A stretch of DNA of 64,000 nt from JASHPR01 sp963739645 (GTDB lineage: Bacteria; Actinomycetota; Actinomycetes; Streptosporangiales; Streptosporangiaceae). Positions 54,577-63,501 of the stretch are shown here, in pieces; within the stretch, counting starts at the first letter, position 1, and every line of letters starts with the position of its first letter. Below the pieces are notes generated by a model that was given only the letters and a program-made list of their open reading frames with translations, did not search any database and was not told the origin of the DNA. The position numbers and the translations under genes were made by a program. Where the stretch lies: NCBI GenBank assembly GCA_963739645.1, contig CAVUBM010000047.1, forward strand, positions 1-64,000. Direction: 5' to 3'.

Positions 54577-55607
54577 TGCGCCTGAGCCGCACCCAGCTGC
54601 ACGGGCTCCTGCAGACCGTCCGCGCAGGTCACACGCAAGCACGCACGCTGGCGGTCAGCGACAGCCGCACCCTGGTCCGGTCGCTGTTCCTGGCCTCGGC
54701 GGTCCGGACCGGGCTGCTCGACCGCCTGCGCGAGGGACGCAGCTTCGCCGAGCTCTCGCACCAGACCGGCTGCCAGCGCACCGAGCGCCTGCGGGCCTGG
54801 CTCGACGTGGGCACCGAGGTCGGCGAGATCAATTGGCGGGCCGGGCGGTACCGGGTGCGCGGCCGCCGGGCCCGCGCGATCGCGGCCGGGGACGCGCTGC
54901 TGAGCGCGCACTACCGGTCGATGCTTGACTACCAGACCGGGCCCTACGCCGAGCTCGAGGCCCTGCTGCAGTCGGGGCCCGGCGGCGGCCGCGCCGACCT
55001 GGACACCTACGCCGATGTCATCGCCCAGGTGTCGCTGGCGGCGGCGCCGTTCATCGCGTCGTTCCTGACCAGGGTCATCACCGAAAACCGCCCGGCCAGG
55101 ATCCTCGATGTGGGGTGCGGCACGGCGGTCTACAGCAAGATCGCCGCAAGCGCGGACCGGCGGGTCCGGGTCGTCGGCATCGACCTGGCCGAAGGCGTCA
55201 TCGACGCCGCCCGCGCGAATCTGCGGGCGGCCGGCCTGGCCGACCGGATCCAGCTGCACGCAGGGGACATCCGGCAGTGGACACCAGGTCCTGGCGACCG
55301 CTACGACCTCATCCTGCTGCTGAACAACATTTACTACTTCCCGCGGGGGGAGCGGGTCGCGCTCTACCAGCGGCTCGGCGGGCTGCTCAGCGGCCGCGGG
55401 CAGCTGGTGGTGGCCTCGCTCACCGCGCCCGGCTCCATCGCTGCCGCGCACCTGAACTTCATGCTCACCTGCCAGGCCGGCGCGGCCGCGCTCCCCCGCC
55501 CCGGCGAGCTCGAGGGGGACCTGGCCAGCGCGGGCTTCGGCATCGCCGACACCCAGCAGATCGTGCCCGGCGAGCCGTTCCAGGCCGTGCGGGCGGCCAG
55601 GTCCTGA
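54576..55607 (+). CDS. Class I SAM methyltransferase with N-terminal helical domain
   Basis: The first about 110 residues resemble a winged-helix dimerisation domain of O-methyltransferases (SLFLASAVRTGLLDRLREG). The SAM core has motif I ILDVGCGTAVYSKIA, VVGIDLAEGVIDAARANL and the motif II region DLILLLNNIYYFPRG. ATG 54576 overlaps the preceding stop by one base. It could methylate the product of this operon. The N-terminal helix is very basic. The final gene before it shows no terminator, supporting one transcript. Confidence 0.88.
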   Translation: MRLSRTQLHGLLQTVRAGHTQARTLAVSDSRTLVRSLFLASAVRTGLLDRLREGRSFAELSHQTGCQRTERLRAWLDVGTEVGEINWRAGRYRVRGRRARAIAAGDALLSAHYRSMLDYQTGPYAELEALLQSGPGGGRADLDTYADVIAQVSLAAAPFIASFLTRVITENRPARILDVGCGTAVYSKIAASADRRVRVVGIDLAEGVIDAARANLRAAGLADRIQLHAGDIRQWTPGPGDRYDLILLLNNIYYFPRGERVALYQRLGGLLSGRGQLVVASLTAPGSIAAAHLNFMLTCQAGAAALPRPGELEGDLASAGFGIADTQQIVPGEPFQAVRAARS

Positions 55608-55638
55608 CGCCCGGCGGGCGGCAGGAGAGAATTGTGCG

Positions 55639-57555
55639 ATGACTGAGCCCGACTCCTCAGCCTCGCCGTTCTCGCGGCGCACCGCGTGGGCGCGCCAGCT
55701 GGAGACCCCGCTGCGCCGGTTCCTGCGCACCGAGACCGGCAGCGCGGCGGTGCTGCTGGCCGCGACGCTGGTCGCGCTGGCCTGGGCGAACATCGACGCA
55801 TCCGGGTACGCGGCGTTCTGGGACACCGAGCTGTCGATCCGGGTCGGCAGCGCGGGCCTGGCGGCTGACCTCCAGGAGTGGGTGAACTCCGGGCTCATGA
55901 CGTTCTTCTTCCTGGTCGCAGGCCTGGAGGCGCGCCGCGAGTTCGACATGGGTGAGCTGCGTGAGCGCCGGCGGCTGACGCTGCCGCTGGTGGTCGGGCT
56001 GGGCGGGATGGTGGTGCCGATCGCGATCTACCTGGCGGTCAACGCCGGCCAGGCCTCGGCCCAGGGCTGGGGCACGGCCATGTCCACCGACACCGCGTTC
56101 GCGCTCGGCATGCTGGCCCTGGTCGGCTCCGGTGTCCCGGACCGGGTGAGCACCTACCTGCTCACGTTCGCGATCGTCGACGACGTGGTCGCGCTCGTGA
56201 TCATCGCGCTGGCCTACAGCGGCCATATCGATCCGCTCGCGCTGGGCGTCGGGCTGGCCATCTTGGCCCTGGCCGTGGCTGGGCGGGCCCGGGGCATCCA
56301 CTCCGGCCCGGCGTACTTCCTGGTCGGGGTGGCGGCCTGGATCGCGTTCTTCAAGTCCGGCGTGGATCCGCTGGTCGTGGGCCTGGTGATGGGGGTGCTG
56401 GCGCTGGCCTACCCGGCGGTGCGGGGCGACCTCGAGCAGGCGTCGGAGTCGTTCCGGCTGTTCCGCGAGCAGCCGACTCCGGAGCTGGCCGCCAGCGCCA
56501 GGGAGAGCGTGCGCTCGGCGCTCTCGCCGAACGACCGGCTGCAGCAGCTCTACCACCCCTGGACGAGCTACCTGATCGTGCCGTTGTTCGCCCTGGCCAA
56601 CGCGGGGATCACGATCAGCGGGAGCTTCCTGGCCCAGGCCTTCACCTCGCCGGTCACGCTCGGGATCCTGCTCGGCTACGTGGTCGGGAAGCCCGTCGGC
56701 ACCGTGGTCACGGCCTGGCTGCTGACCAGGGTCAGCCGCGGCCGGATCCAGCCGCCGATCGGCTGGGCGGCGGTCACCGGCGCGGGCACGATCGCGGGCG
56801 TCGGGTTCACCGTGTCCCTGCTGATCGCCTCGCTCGCCTTTCACGGCACGCAGCTGGCCGAGGCCAAGGTGGGAGTGCTGTCCGCCGGGATCGTCGCCTC
56901 GGCCCTCACCTGGATCATCTTCAAGGTCACCGCGCTGCTGCCGAAGCGGCTGCGGCTGCGCGCCCTGCTCGGCACCGCCGAGACCATCATCGACCTCGCG
57001 GTCCCGGTCCATCCCGAGAGCGATCACGTGCGCGGGCCCGATGACGCGCCGGTCACGCTGGTGGAGTACGGCGATTTCGAGTGCCCCTACTGCGGCCTGG
57101 CCGAGCCCGTGGTGCGGGAGCTGCTGGCCGACTACGGCGACGTCCGCTACGTGTGGCGGCACCTGCCGCTCACCGACGTGCACCCGCACGCGCAGCTCGC
57201 GGCCGAGGCGGCGGAGGCCGCGGGCCTGCAGGGCAAGTTCTGGGAGATGCACGACCAGCTGCTCGGCCACCAGGACGAGCTGACCGCCAAGGACCTGATC
57301 CGGTATGGGGGCGAGATCGGGCTGGACGCCGAGCGGTTCATGAAGGACCTGCGCAAGCACGCCGGGCAGAGCCGGGTGGCCGAGGACCAGGACTCCGCCG
57401 ACCTCAGCGGCGTCTCGGGCACCCCCACGTTCTTCATCAACGGCAAGCGGCACTACGGCGCCTACGACATCGGGACGCTCTCGGACGCGGTGCGGGCCGC
57501 CCGGGCCCGCGTCCTGATCAGCGCGGCCCCGCAACCACGCCGCGCCCGGTCCTGA
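55639..57555 (+). CDS. nhaA: NhaA Na+/H+ antiporter fused to a DsbA/thioredoxin-like domain
   Basis: The protein has 638 residues. Residues about 20-440 form the NhaA fold with paired Asp181-Asp182 in FAIVDDVVAL and MSTDTAFALGM. From about 460 a thioredoxin-fold domain follows with CPYC at 482-485 (FECPYCGLAEPVV) and the cis-Pro region SGTPTFFINGKRHYG. The fusion is known from some actinobacterial NhaA proteins, but the redox role of the tail is unexplained. The RBS GCAGGAGAG lies upstream of ATG 55639. Gene spacing of 31 bp could still put it in the preceding operon. Confidence 0.92.
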   Translation: MTEPDSSASPFSRRTAWARQLETPLRRFLRTETGSAAVLLAATLVALAWANIDASGYAAFWDTELSIRVGSAGLAADLQEWVNSGLMTFFFLVAGLEARREFDMGELRERRRLTLPLVVGLGGMVVPIAIYLAVNAGQASAQGWGTAMSTDTAFALGMLALVGSGVPDRVSTYLLTFAIVDDVVALVIIALAYSGHIDPLALGVGLAILALAVAGRARGIHSGPAYFLVGVAAWIAFFKSGVDPLVVGLVMGVLALAYPAVRGDLEQASESFRLFREQPTPELAASARESVRSALSPNDRLQQLYHPWTSYLIVPLFALANAGITISGSFLAQAFTSPVTLGILLGYVVGKPVGTVVTAWLLTRVSRGRIQPPIGWAAVTGAGTIAGVGFTVSLLIASLAFHGTQLAEAKVGVLSAGIVASALTWIIFKVTALLPKRLRLRALLGTAETIIDLAVPVHPESDHVRGPDDAPVTLVEYGDFECPYCGLAEPVVRELLADYGDVRYVWRHLPLTDVHPHAQLAAEAAEAAGLQGKFWEMHDQLLGHQDELTAKDLIRYGGEIGLDAERFMKDLRKHAGQSRVAEDQDSADLSGVSGTPTFFINGKRHYGAYDIGTLSDAVRAARARVLISAAPQPRRARS

Positions 57556-57670
57556 CCCGTGCCGGCGGCCGCGGACGAAGGCACCGGGCCGGGCTCACTG
57601 GCGGCAGGAGGCGCCCGGTAGCGCTGGCCCGCCCGGCCCGGGGCCTGCGGCGCCGACTAGCGTGGCGGGC

Positions 57671-58057
57671 ATGGCCCACTACAGCAGGCTGTACACGGTC
57701 GTGATTGACGTCCCGGCCGACGACCACGAGCGCGAGCTGGCGTTCTGGCGGGCCGCCATCGGCGAGCCGCTGGACCAGTACGAGCGGTTCCCCGAATACC
57801 ACGGATCCGAGCTGCTGCACGGCCAGGAGTTCAGGCTGCTCATCCAGCGCCTCGACCACGGGCCGGGCCGGGTGCACCTGGACATCCACACCGACGACCT
57901 GGACGCCGAGGTGGCCCGGCTGGAGGGGCTCGGCGCCGAACGGGTGCAGCAGATGCACGCCTGGTGGATCCTGCGCGACCCGGCCGGCATGGTGTTCTGC
58001 GTGGTGCCGGATCCCGCGGGCACGCTCAACGACGGCAACGCGCAGCGCTGGGACTGA
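57671..58057 (+). CDS. VOC-superfamily (glyoxalase-like) protein
   Basis: This 128-residue protein shows the two beta-alpha-beta-beta-beta modules: YTVVIDVPADDHERELAFWRAA at the start, then GRVHLDIHTDDLDAEVARLEGLG and WWILRDPAGMVFCVVP. Metal ligands are partly recognisable (His in VHLDIH, Glu in the final strand replaced). The function is unknown; many such proteins act in resistance or catabolism. It is convergent with a GNAT gene. Confidence 0.87.
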   Translation: MAHYSRLYTVVIDVPADDHERELAFWRAAIGEPLDQYERFPEYHGSELLHGQEFRLLIQRLDHGPGRVHLDIHTDDLDAEVARLEGLGAERVQQMHAWWILRDPAGMVFCVVPDPAGTLNDGNAQRWD

Positions 58058-58083
58058 GCCAGGCGCTCAGTCCCCGGCCTGGC
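58058..58083. terminator. Short bidirectional stem-loop between convergent VOC and GNAT genes
   Basis: GCCAGGC (58058-58064) directly follows the VOC TGA and pairs with GCCTGGC (58077-58083), which directly precedes the GNAT stop on the other strand. The layout resembles the stop-codon-embedded terminator at 21080-21112. Confidence 0.5.
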
Positions 58084-58084
58084 G

Positions 58085-58880
58085 TCAGGCCAGGGTGTCC
58101 GAGGCGCGGAGCAGCTCTACCGGGGTATCGCCCGGCCCGGGCTCGTGGATCAGCCAGATGTTGGGCTCCCAGTACTCGCCGAGGTCGGCTTCCCTGTCGA
58201 TGCGCACGGTGGCCAGGCCGGCCGGGAACACGTACTCCCCGGACTCAGGGAACGGCATCCGCGTCCACGTCTCCCACTCCGCGACGCTCCCCGTGATGTG
58301 CATCGAGCGCGGCAGCACCGGCCCCATCCGCGCGCCGAGCCGACGGTGCACCCGCACCCACGGGTCGAACGGCGACCCGTCGTCCCGGGCCCAGCGGGCG
58401 TAACGGTCGATGGGGATCGTGGGGTAGCGCTCCTTGAGCGTCGGGCGGACCGGGGCGATCAGGTGGGTCAGGCCGGCGTCGCGGGCCAGCCGGGACATGG
58501 CCCGCAGCAGCACGCCCGACAGGCCGCGGCCGCGGTACCGCGGCACGACCTCGGCGGCCAGCGCGGCCAGCGCCGTGGGCCGCCCGCCGTCCGACCGCAG
58601 GCTGAACCCGGCGGTGATCGTCGCGTCGATGCCAGGGCCGAGGTCCTCGTCGGTGCCGTCCCAGGTGACCGGGATCGTGTGGCCCTCGGCCATCACCTGG
58701 CCGTCACCGGCGTCGGCCACCACGAACTGCCAGTCGCCGAACACCTCGTACAGGCGCTCCCAGTAGCTCGTTAAGCACGTCGCCGTGCAGGTTGTACTCG
58801 GGCCATATCGCGGCCGACAGGTCGCCGATCTTGTCCCACAGTTCCGGCCGCTCGCTGTAACGCACTATCTCTAAGCCCAC
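58085..58880 (-). CDS. GNAT-family acetyltransferase, one frameshift
   Basis: The acetyl-CoA motif is PRYRGRGLSGVLLRAMSRLARDAG in the centre. A long C-terminal extension (AEWETWTRMPFPESGEYVFP, ending DTPVELLRASDTLA) makes the protein about 265 residues. The N-terminal part (LEIVRYSERPELWDKIGDLS) is in another frame, so a break occurs near 58765. The start is GTG 58880 or an upstream codon at 58916. The long C-terminus is common in an uncharacterised actinobacterial subgroup. Confidence 0.78.
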
Positions 58881-59110
58881 CCTTGCATTATGAACATCAT
58901 CGGGCGGCCTGATCACCGGTATGTCTTACGTTTAGCTCTTAGCGGATTCTGTGAGACCGAATACCGATCACCGGCGGTGCGGTGAGAGCCGCCGCCGCGG
59001 GCGCCCGGGCTCCGCGCGATCACAGAGCCGGCACAGAGCTGGCTCAGATGTGATCAAGAAGGTGCAGGAACAGCGCGCCGCCCGCCGGTGTTGATACTTG
59101 CGGAGGTTTG

Positions 59111-59130
59111 CCGCCGGCCGCTGCCGGCGG
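59111..59130 (+). promoter_or_regulatory. Stem-loop in the leader just before the zinc-ribbon/HTH gene
   Basis: CCGCCGGC and GCCGGCGG form a perfect 8-bp stem with a 4-nt loop, ending 10 bases before ATG 59141. The expected RBS region is therefore inside or just after the stem, and no clear AGGAGG is visible. It could limit ribosome access. Confidence 0.45.
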
Positions 59131-59140
59131 GATAAAGACA

Positions 59141-59611
59141 ATGGCACAATGCATTACGTGCGGGACCGAACTGCATCCCGAACGAGCCAAGAAATACAAC
59201 TACTGCATGGCCCCCGAGTGCCAGGAGAAAAACGCCAAGGGCCTGACGATGGTGGCCATCGGCATGAATAAGTCGGCCGAGGAATTCCTCATTCTGGATG
59301 AGGACACCCGCGAGGATCTGGCCAGCGGCAAATACCGCGATCAGCGGCGCGGGTCGTTCGGCACGTCCGCGGCGGCCGGGGCACGCCCGGCCGCGGCGAG
59401 CCCCGCCGCGCCCGCACCCCGCCCGGCTCCGCGGAAGCCAGCCCGGCGCGCACCCAGCCCGCCCCGGCCGTGGACCGGCAAGCAGGAGCGGCTCGCGCTG
59501 CTCTACAACGAGCAGGGCCTGCGGCCTGCCGAGATCGCGCAGAAGCTCGGCGTGAGCTCCTACCTGGTGACCCAGATCATCCTGGCCGCCAAGAACAAGG
59601 CGAAGATCTAG
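59141..59611 (+). CDS. Zinc-ribbon protein with C-terminal sigma-like HTH
   Basis: This 156-residue protein opens with a zinc-ribbon (Cys4, Cys7, Cys22, Cys27: AQCITCGTELHPER, YCMAPECQ). A helical segment (MVAIGMNKSAEEFLILDED), an Ala/Pro linker of about 40 residues and an HTH (ERLALLYNEQGLRPAEIAQ, then GVSSYLVTQII) follow. The HTH resembles region 4 of sigma factors or Sigma70_r4_2-type domains. I know no function for this combination. Codon use matches the neighbourhood, so it is native. It may be a small transcription-associated protein. Confidence 0.75.
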   Translation: MAQCITCGTELHPERAKKYNYCMAPECQEKNAKGLTMVAIGMNKSAEEFLILDEDTREDLASGKYRDQRRGSFGTSAAAGARPAAASPAAPAPRPAPRKPARRAPSPPRPWTGKQERLALLYNEQGLRPAEIAQKLGVSSYLVTQIILAAKNKAKI

Positions 59612-59690
59612 TGCCATTACGCTACCGGTGCGGCCCGGTCGCCCGCACCGGCCTGATCGCGACGGTCGCGTAACCGTTCGGGCGGGCCGG

Positions 59691-59942
59691 TCAGCCACGG
59701 CGAGGTGATCGCGACCGCAGGGCCGTGGGCGCGCCGGCCACCGGGTTTTCGTGCAGTATGAGCGATTCCATTGGCCCGTTGAACCAGTGGCCACGCGGGC
59801 ACCGGATCCTAACGCTCTCCAGCGGCCCGTCGGTTGATTCGGCCGCGTACCTGTCCAGCACTTCAGCGGGCAGCCCGCATCGGGCCGCGCCATGCTTATC
59901 GAGATATTCCGGGCAGTCAAGGAACATCACGCCGGTTTCCAT
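59691..59942 (-). CDS. Small Cys-rich actinobacterial protein
   Basis: This 83-residue protein shows MFLDCPEYLDKHGAARCGLP, then STDGPLESVRIRCPRGHWFNGPM. Cys10, Cys22, Cys48 and His52 could bind one zinc. Proteins with this DCP...RCGLP...CPxGHWFNGP pattern recur in actinomycetes (from memory) and are uncharacterised. ATG 59942 (METGVMFLDC) is chosen; the longer upstream frame is low quality. It converges on the zinc-ribbon/HTH gene, 80 bp away. Confidence 0.7.
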   Translation of the reverse strand: METGVMFLDCPEYLDKHGAARCGLPAEVLDRYAAESTDGPLESVRIRCPRGHWFNGPMESLILHENPVAGAPTALRSRSPRRG

Positions 59943-60040
59943 CAGTAACCCCCGATCAGCGATCGTTTGTGACGATGCCGCTTGCGGGTAAAGAGCCCCT
60001 GGTGACACCCGTGATACATCCGGACGCGGGAGGGTGCGAC

Positions 60041-60978
60041 GTGCGAGCCGCTGGGGTCCGCCGCATTGGCGCGGCGGTCGAGCCGCTGGAACTGCCCGCG
60101 CCGCGCGCGCCGCGGGCCGGCGAGGTACTGCTCGACGTGCACGCCTGCGGGCTGGGCAACTGGGATGAGATCGTCCGCACCGGCGGCTGGGACACCGGCG
60201 CCCGGCCGCCGATGGCGCTCGGCGTGGAGGCGGCCGGGATCGTGACCGCGGTCGGTGACCCGGCCGCCGGGATCAGCGTCGGCGACCGGGTGACCACGCA
60301 CTCGCTGCCGCTGCGCGAGCAGGGGTGCTGGGCGGAGCGGTTCATCGCGGCCGCGGAGCACGTGGCGCCGCTGGCCCCTGGCGTGCCGTGGGACGCCGCC
60401 GGGGCGCTCCCGGTCCCTGCGCTCACGGCCGACCAGGCGCTGCGGGACGCCGCGGCGTCCGGGCCGGGCAGACCGTGCTGGTGCACGGCGCCGGGGGCGT
60501 GACCGGAGGCCTGCTCGTCCAGCTCGCCGCGCACCTGGGGGCTACGGTGATCGCCACCGGGAGCCCGCGCAGCGCGGAGCGCATCCGCGGGCTGGGCGCC
60601 AGCGAGGTGCTGGACTACCGCCAGCCGGACTGGCCCGAGCGGGTGCGCTCGCTGACCGGCGGCGCCGACGCGGCGGTGAACGCGGCCAGGGACGGCGCGG
60701 CGGACGCGGTCCGGGCGGTCAGGGACGGCGGCGCGCTGGCCACGATCACGTCGGACCCGCCAGACCCCGGGCGGGGCATCACCGTGCGGGAGGTCTACGT
60801 CGCCCCGGACGGGCCGCGGCTGCGCCGCTGGCCGGGCTGCTCGCGCAGGGCGCGATCACCGTGACCGTGGGCCGGCGGTATCCGCTGGAGCAGGCGGCCG
60901 CGGCCCTGGGCCTGGTGCGGCGGGGCGCCCATGGGACGGCGCTGGTCCTGCAGCCGACGTTCCAGTCGGCTGACTGAT
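60041..60978 (+). CDS. Zinc-free quinone oxidoreductase-like MDR protein, two frameshifts
   Basis: This QOR-type NADPH reductase has the N-terminal GroES fold (LLDVHACGLGNWDEIVRTGGW) and VEAAGIVTAVGDPAAG. The cofactor site LVHGAGGVTGGLLVQLAAHLG is in a second frame (break near 60470). The C-terminus (LLAQGAITVTVGRRYPLEQA) is in a third frame (break near 60830). GTG 60041 follows GGGAGGG. It would reduce quinones or enals in the cytoplasm. Both breaks lie in GC-rich runs and are probably consensus errors. Confidence 0.82.
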
Positions 60979-61084
60979 GTACTGGGGGGCCGACCGCCCT
61001 GCCATGCTCAGGATCAGCCGCTCTGCGAGACCCCACGGCGTTGTGAGCACCGGGAATCCGTGGTGGCCTGGTAGGACGGTACTG

Positions 61085-61094
61085 ACCGATCGGT
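61085..61094. promoter_or_regulatory. Palindromic TetR-type operator candidate upstream of the DHA2 exporter
   Basis: ACCGATCGGT is a perfect 10-bp palindrome centred 32 bp upstream of ATG 61122, embedded in GGTACTGACCGATCGGT. Dyads of this form (GACCGATCGGTC-like) are typical for TetR repressors of drug exporters. No TetR gene is in the window. Confidence 0.5.
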
Positions 61095-61121
61095 GACCTT
61101 CGTCGTAACTGGTGGTTCGCG

Positions 61122-62646
61122 ATGAGCAGTGCAGCCGGGGCGGCTGGCCCGCCCGGCGACCCGGGCCTGGCCTACGCTTCCGCGCGCGGGCGGTGGGTCC
61201 TGCTCGCCACCGTGCTCGGGTCCGCGGTCGCGTCCATCGACGCGACCGTCGTGGGCATCGCGCTCCCCGCCATCGGCCGCGACTTCAACGTCGGCATGGA
61301 TTCGCTGCAGTGGGTGGTCACCGCGTACACGCTGACCCTGGCCGGGCTGCTGCTGCTGGCCGGCTCGCTCGGCGACAAGTACGGGCGCAAGCGGATCTTC
61401 GTGACCGGCGTCATCTGGTTCGCGCTCGCGTCCCTGCTCTGCGCCGTCGCACCGACCTCGGAGTTTCTTATCGCGGCCCGGGCGCTGCAGGGCATCGGCG
61501 CAGCGCTGCTGACCCCGGGCAGCCTCGCGATCCTCCAGGCGACGTTCCGGCCCGACGACCGCGGCAAGGCCATCGGGGCCTGGTCCGGCCTCGCCGGCGT
61601 GGGCACCGCGGTGGGACCGTTCATCGGCGGCTGGCTGGTGTCGGCGGTGTCCTGGCGGCTGATCTTCGTCATCAACCTGCCGCTTGCGGTCCTCGTCGTA
61701 GCGGTGGCCCTGCGTCACGTGCCGGAGACCCGCGATCGGGACGCGACCGGGCCGATCGACGTGGCCGGGGGCATCCTGGTCACGTTCGGCCTGATCGGGC
61801 TGACCTACGGGCTGATCCAGGGCCCGAACACGGGCTGGTCCGCCAGCCCGGTGCTGGCCGCGCTGATCGGCGGCGTCGTGCTGCTCGCCGCGTTCGTCTG
61901 GTGGGAGCGCCGCACCTCGTCGCCGATGCTTGAGCTCAGCCTGTTCTCCTCCACCGCAGTTCACCGCGACCAACGTGGTGACGTTCGTGGTGTACGGCGC
62001 GATCGGCGGAGCGCTGTTCCTGCTGCCCATCCAGTTGCAGCAGGTCTCGGGCTACTCGCCCCTGGGGGCCGGGATCTCGCTGCTGCCAGTCACCGCGATC
62101 ACGCTCGTGCTGTCCTCCCGGTCCGGGGCGCTCGCGTCCCGCATCGGCCCCCGGCTGCAGATGAGCGTCGGGCCCGTGCTGGTGGGCGCGGGCATCGCCC
62201 TGTTCGCGCTGATCGGCCAGGGCGGGGACTACCTGACCGAGGTGCTGCCCGGGGTGCTCGTGTTCGGCTTCGGTCTGGCCGTGACCGTGGCCCCGCTGAC
62301 CTCGACCGCGCTGGCGGCGGTGCCGGCCGAGCACGCCGGCATGGCGTCGGCCGTGAACAACGACGTCGCGCGGGCCGCCGCGCTCATCGCCGTGGCCCTG
62401 CTGCCCGCGGCGGGCGGCATCACCGGTGACGTCTACCTGCATCCGGCCGAGTTCTCCACCGGATTCCACACGGCCTCGTTCATCTCGGCCGGCCTGTGCG
62501 TGCTCGGGGGCGTGCTGGCCGCGGTCACGATCCGCAACCCGCGCCGCGCAGCCGCGCCGGCGGCGGCACAGCAGCTGTTCAACTGCGCCGTGGACGCGCC
62601 ACCGCAGGTGGTCCTGCAGCCGGCCGCGGCCACCGCGCAAAGCTAG
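61122..62646 (+). CDS. DHA2-family MFS drug/solute exporter (14-helix), one frameshift
   Basis: The protein has about 508 residues. It shows motif A (GSLGDKYGRKRIF), motif B/C elements (RALQGIGAALLTPGSLA and GLAGVGTAVGPFIGGWLV) and TM1 Asp in VASIDATVVGIALPAI, typical of EmrB/QacA-like proton antiporters. A frame change near 61960, an extra base before FTATNVVTF, splits halves that are otherwise intact. The start is ATG 61122. A palindrome upstream suggests TetR control. The drug or metabolite is not predictable. Confidence 0.88.
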
Positions 62647-62662
62647 CCCGCCGGGGAACCCA

Positions 62663-63049
62663 TCAGGAGGGCTGGTAGTTGCTGAGCTCGATGAGGTTGC
62701 CGTCCGGGTCGCGGATGTAGACGCTCTCGATGGTCCCGGTCGCGCCGGTCCGCAGCACCGGGCCCTCCTCGACCGCGACCCTGTGGGCAGCCAGGTGCGC
62801 CAGGACCTCGGCGATCGGGCTGGCCGCGATCAGGCAGACGTCCGCGCTGCCCGGCGTCGGCCGCGCGGCCTTGGGCTCGAATTCGCGGCCCGCCTGGTGC
62901 AGGTTGATCTTGGCGTTGCCGAAGGTCAGGGCCCGCCGGCCGTCGCCGAACGTCACCGCCCGCAGGCCCAGCACCTCGGTGTAGAACTCCACCGTCCTGG
63001 CCATGTCGGCCACGGTCAGCACCAGATGATCAAGCCGGTCGATCCGCAC
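62663..63049 (-). CDS. VOC-superfamily protein (fosfomycin resistance/glyoxalase-like)
   Basis: This 128-residue protein begins RIDRLDHLVLTVADMARTVEFY, the standard VOC start with metal-binding His8. RRALTFGNAKINLHQAG and the final IRDPDGNLIELSNY (metal-binding Glu) complete the fold. It would act as a lyase, dioxygenase or binding protein on an unknown substrate. The start is GTG 63049. It lies 22 bp from the next VOC gene on the same strand. Confidence 0.87.
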   Translation of the reverse strand: MRIDRLDHLVLTVADMARTVEFYTEVLGLRAVTFGDGRRALTFGNAKINLHQAGREFEPKAARPTPGSADVCLIAASPIAEVLAHLAAHRVAVEEGPVLRTGATGTIESVYIRDPDGNLIELSNYQPS

Positions 63050-63071
63050 CCGGCCTCCTTCCCGCCGCCGG

Positions 63072-63458
63072 CTAGCGGCCGCTGCCGTAAGGGCGCGTGA
63101 TGATCTCGAGCAGGTGGCCGTCGGGGTCCTCGAAGTACACGCCGCGGCCGCCGTCGTTGCGGTTCACCTCCCCGGCCCGGGTCCGGCCGGGATCCGCCCA
63201 GTAGTCCAGGCCCTGCTCGCGGATGCGGCCGAAGGAGGCGTCGAACTCGTCCTCGCCGACCAGGAACGCGTAGTGCTGGGACGTGATCTCGCGGCTGGTC
63301 TCGCTGAAGTCCAGGGAGACCCCGTTGTCGGCCTCGACCACGAGGAAGTGACCGAATCTGGTGGCCGGCGGCAGGCCCAGGATTCCGGTCAGGAACGCTG
63401 CGGACCGCTGCTGGTCGCGGCACGAGACGATGGTGTGGTTCAGCTGTACGCTCACCAC
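63072..63458 (-). CDS. VOC-superfamily protein
   Basis: In this 128-residue protein the N-terminal SVQLNHTIVSCRDQQRSAAF has a metal His, HFLVVEADNGVSLDF forms the middle, SQHYAFLVGEDEFDASF starts the second module and FEDPDGHLLEIITRPYG ends with the metal Glu. It pairs with the downstream VOC gene in a two-gene unit. The proteins differ enough to be ancient duplicates. The substrate is unknown. Confidence 0.88.
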   Translation of the reverse strand: MVSVQLNHTIVSCRDQQRSAAFLTGILGLPPATRFGHFLVVEADNGVSLDFSETSREITSQHYAFLVGEDEFDASFGRIREQGLDYWADPGRTRAGEVNRNDGGRGVYFEDPDGHLLEIITRPYGSGR

Positions 63459-63501
63459 CTGATTCTAACGCCACGGCATATATCGAACATGTTATCGTAC
63501 T

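Noticed and set aside
63486..63493. AACATGTT palindrome as a possible LexA box
   Set aside because: Actinobacterial SOS boxes need GAAC-N4-GTTC; here the arms are separated by two bases and the right arm is incomplete.
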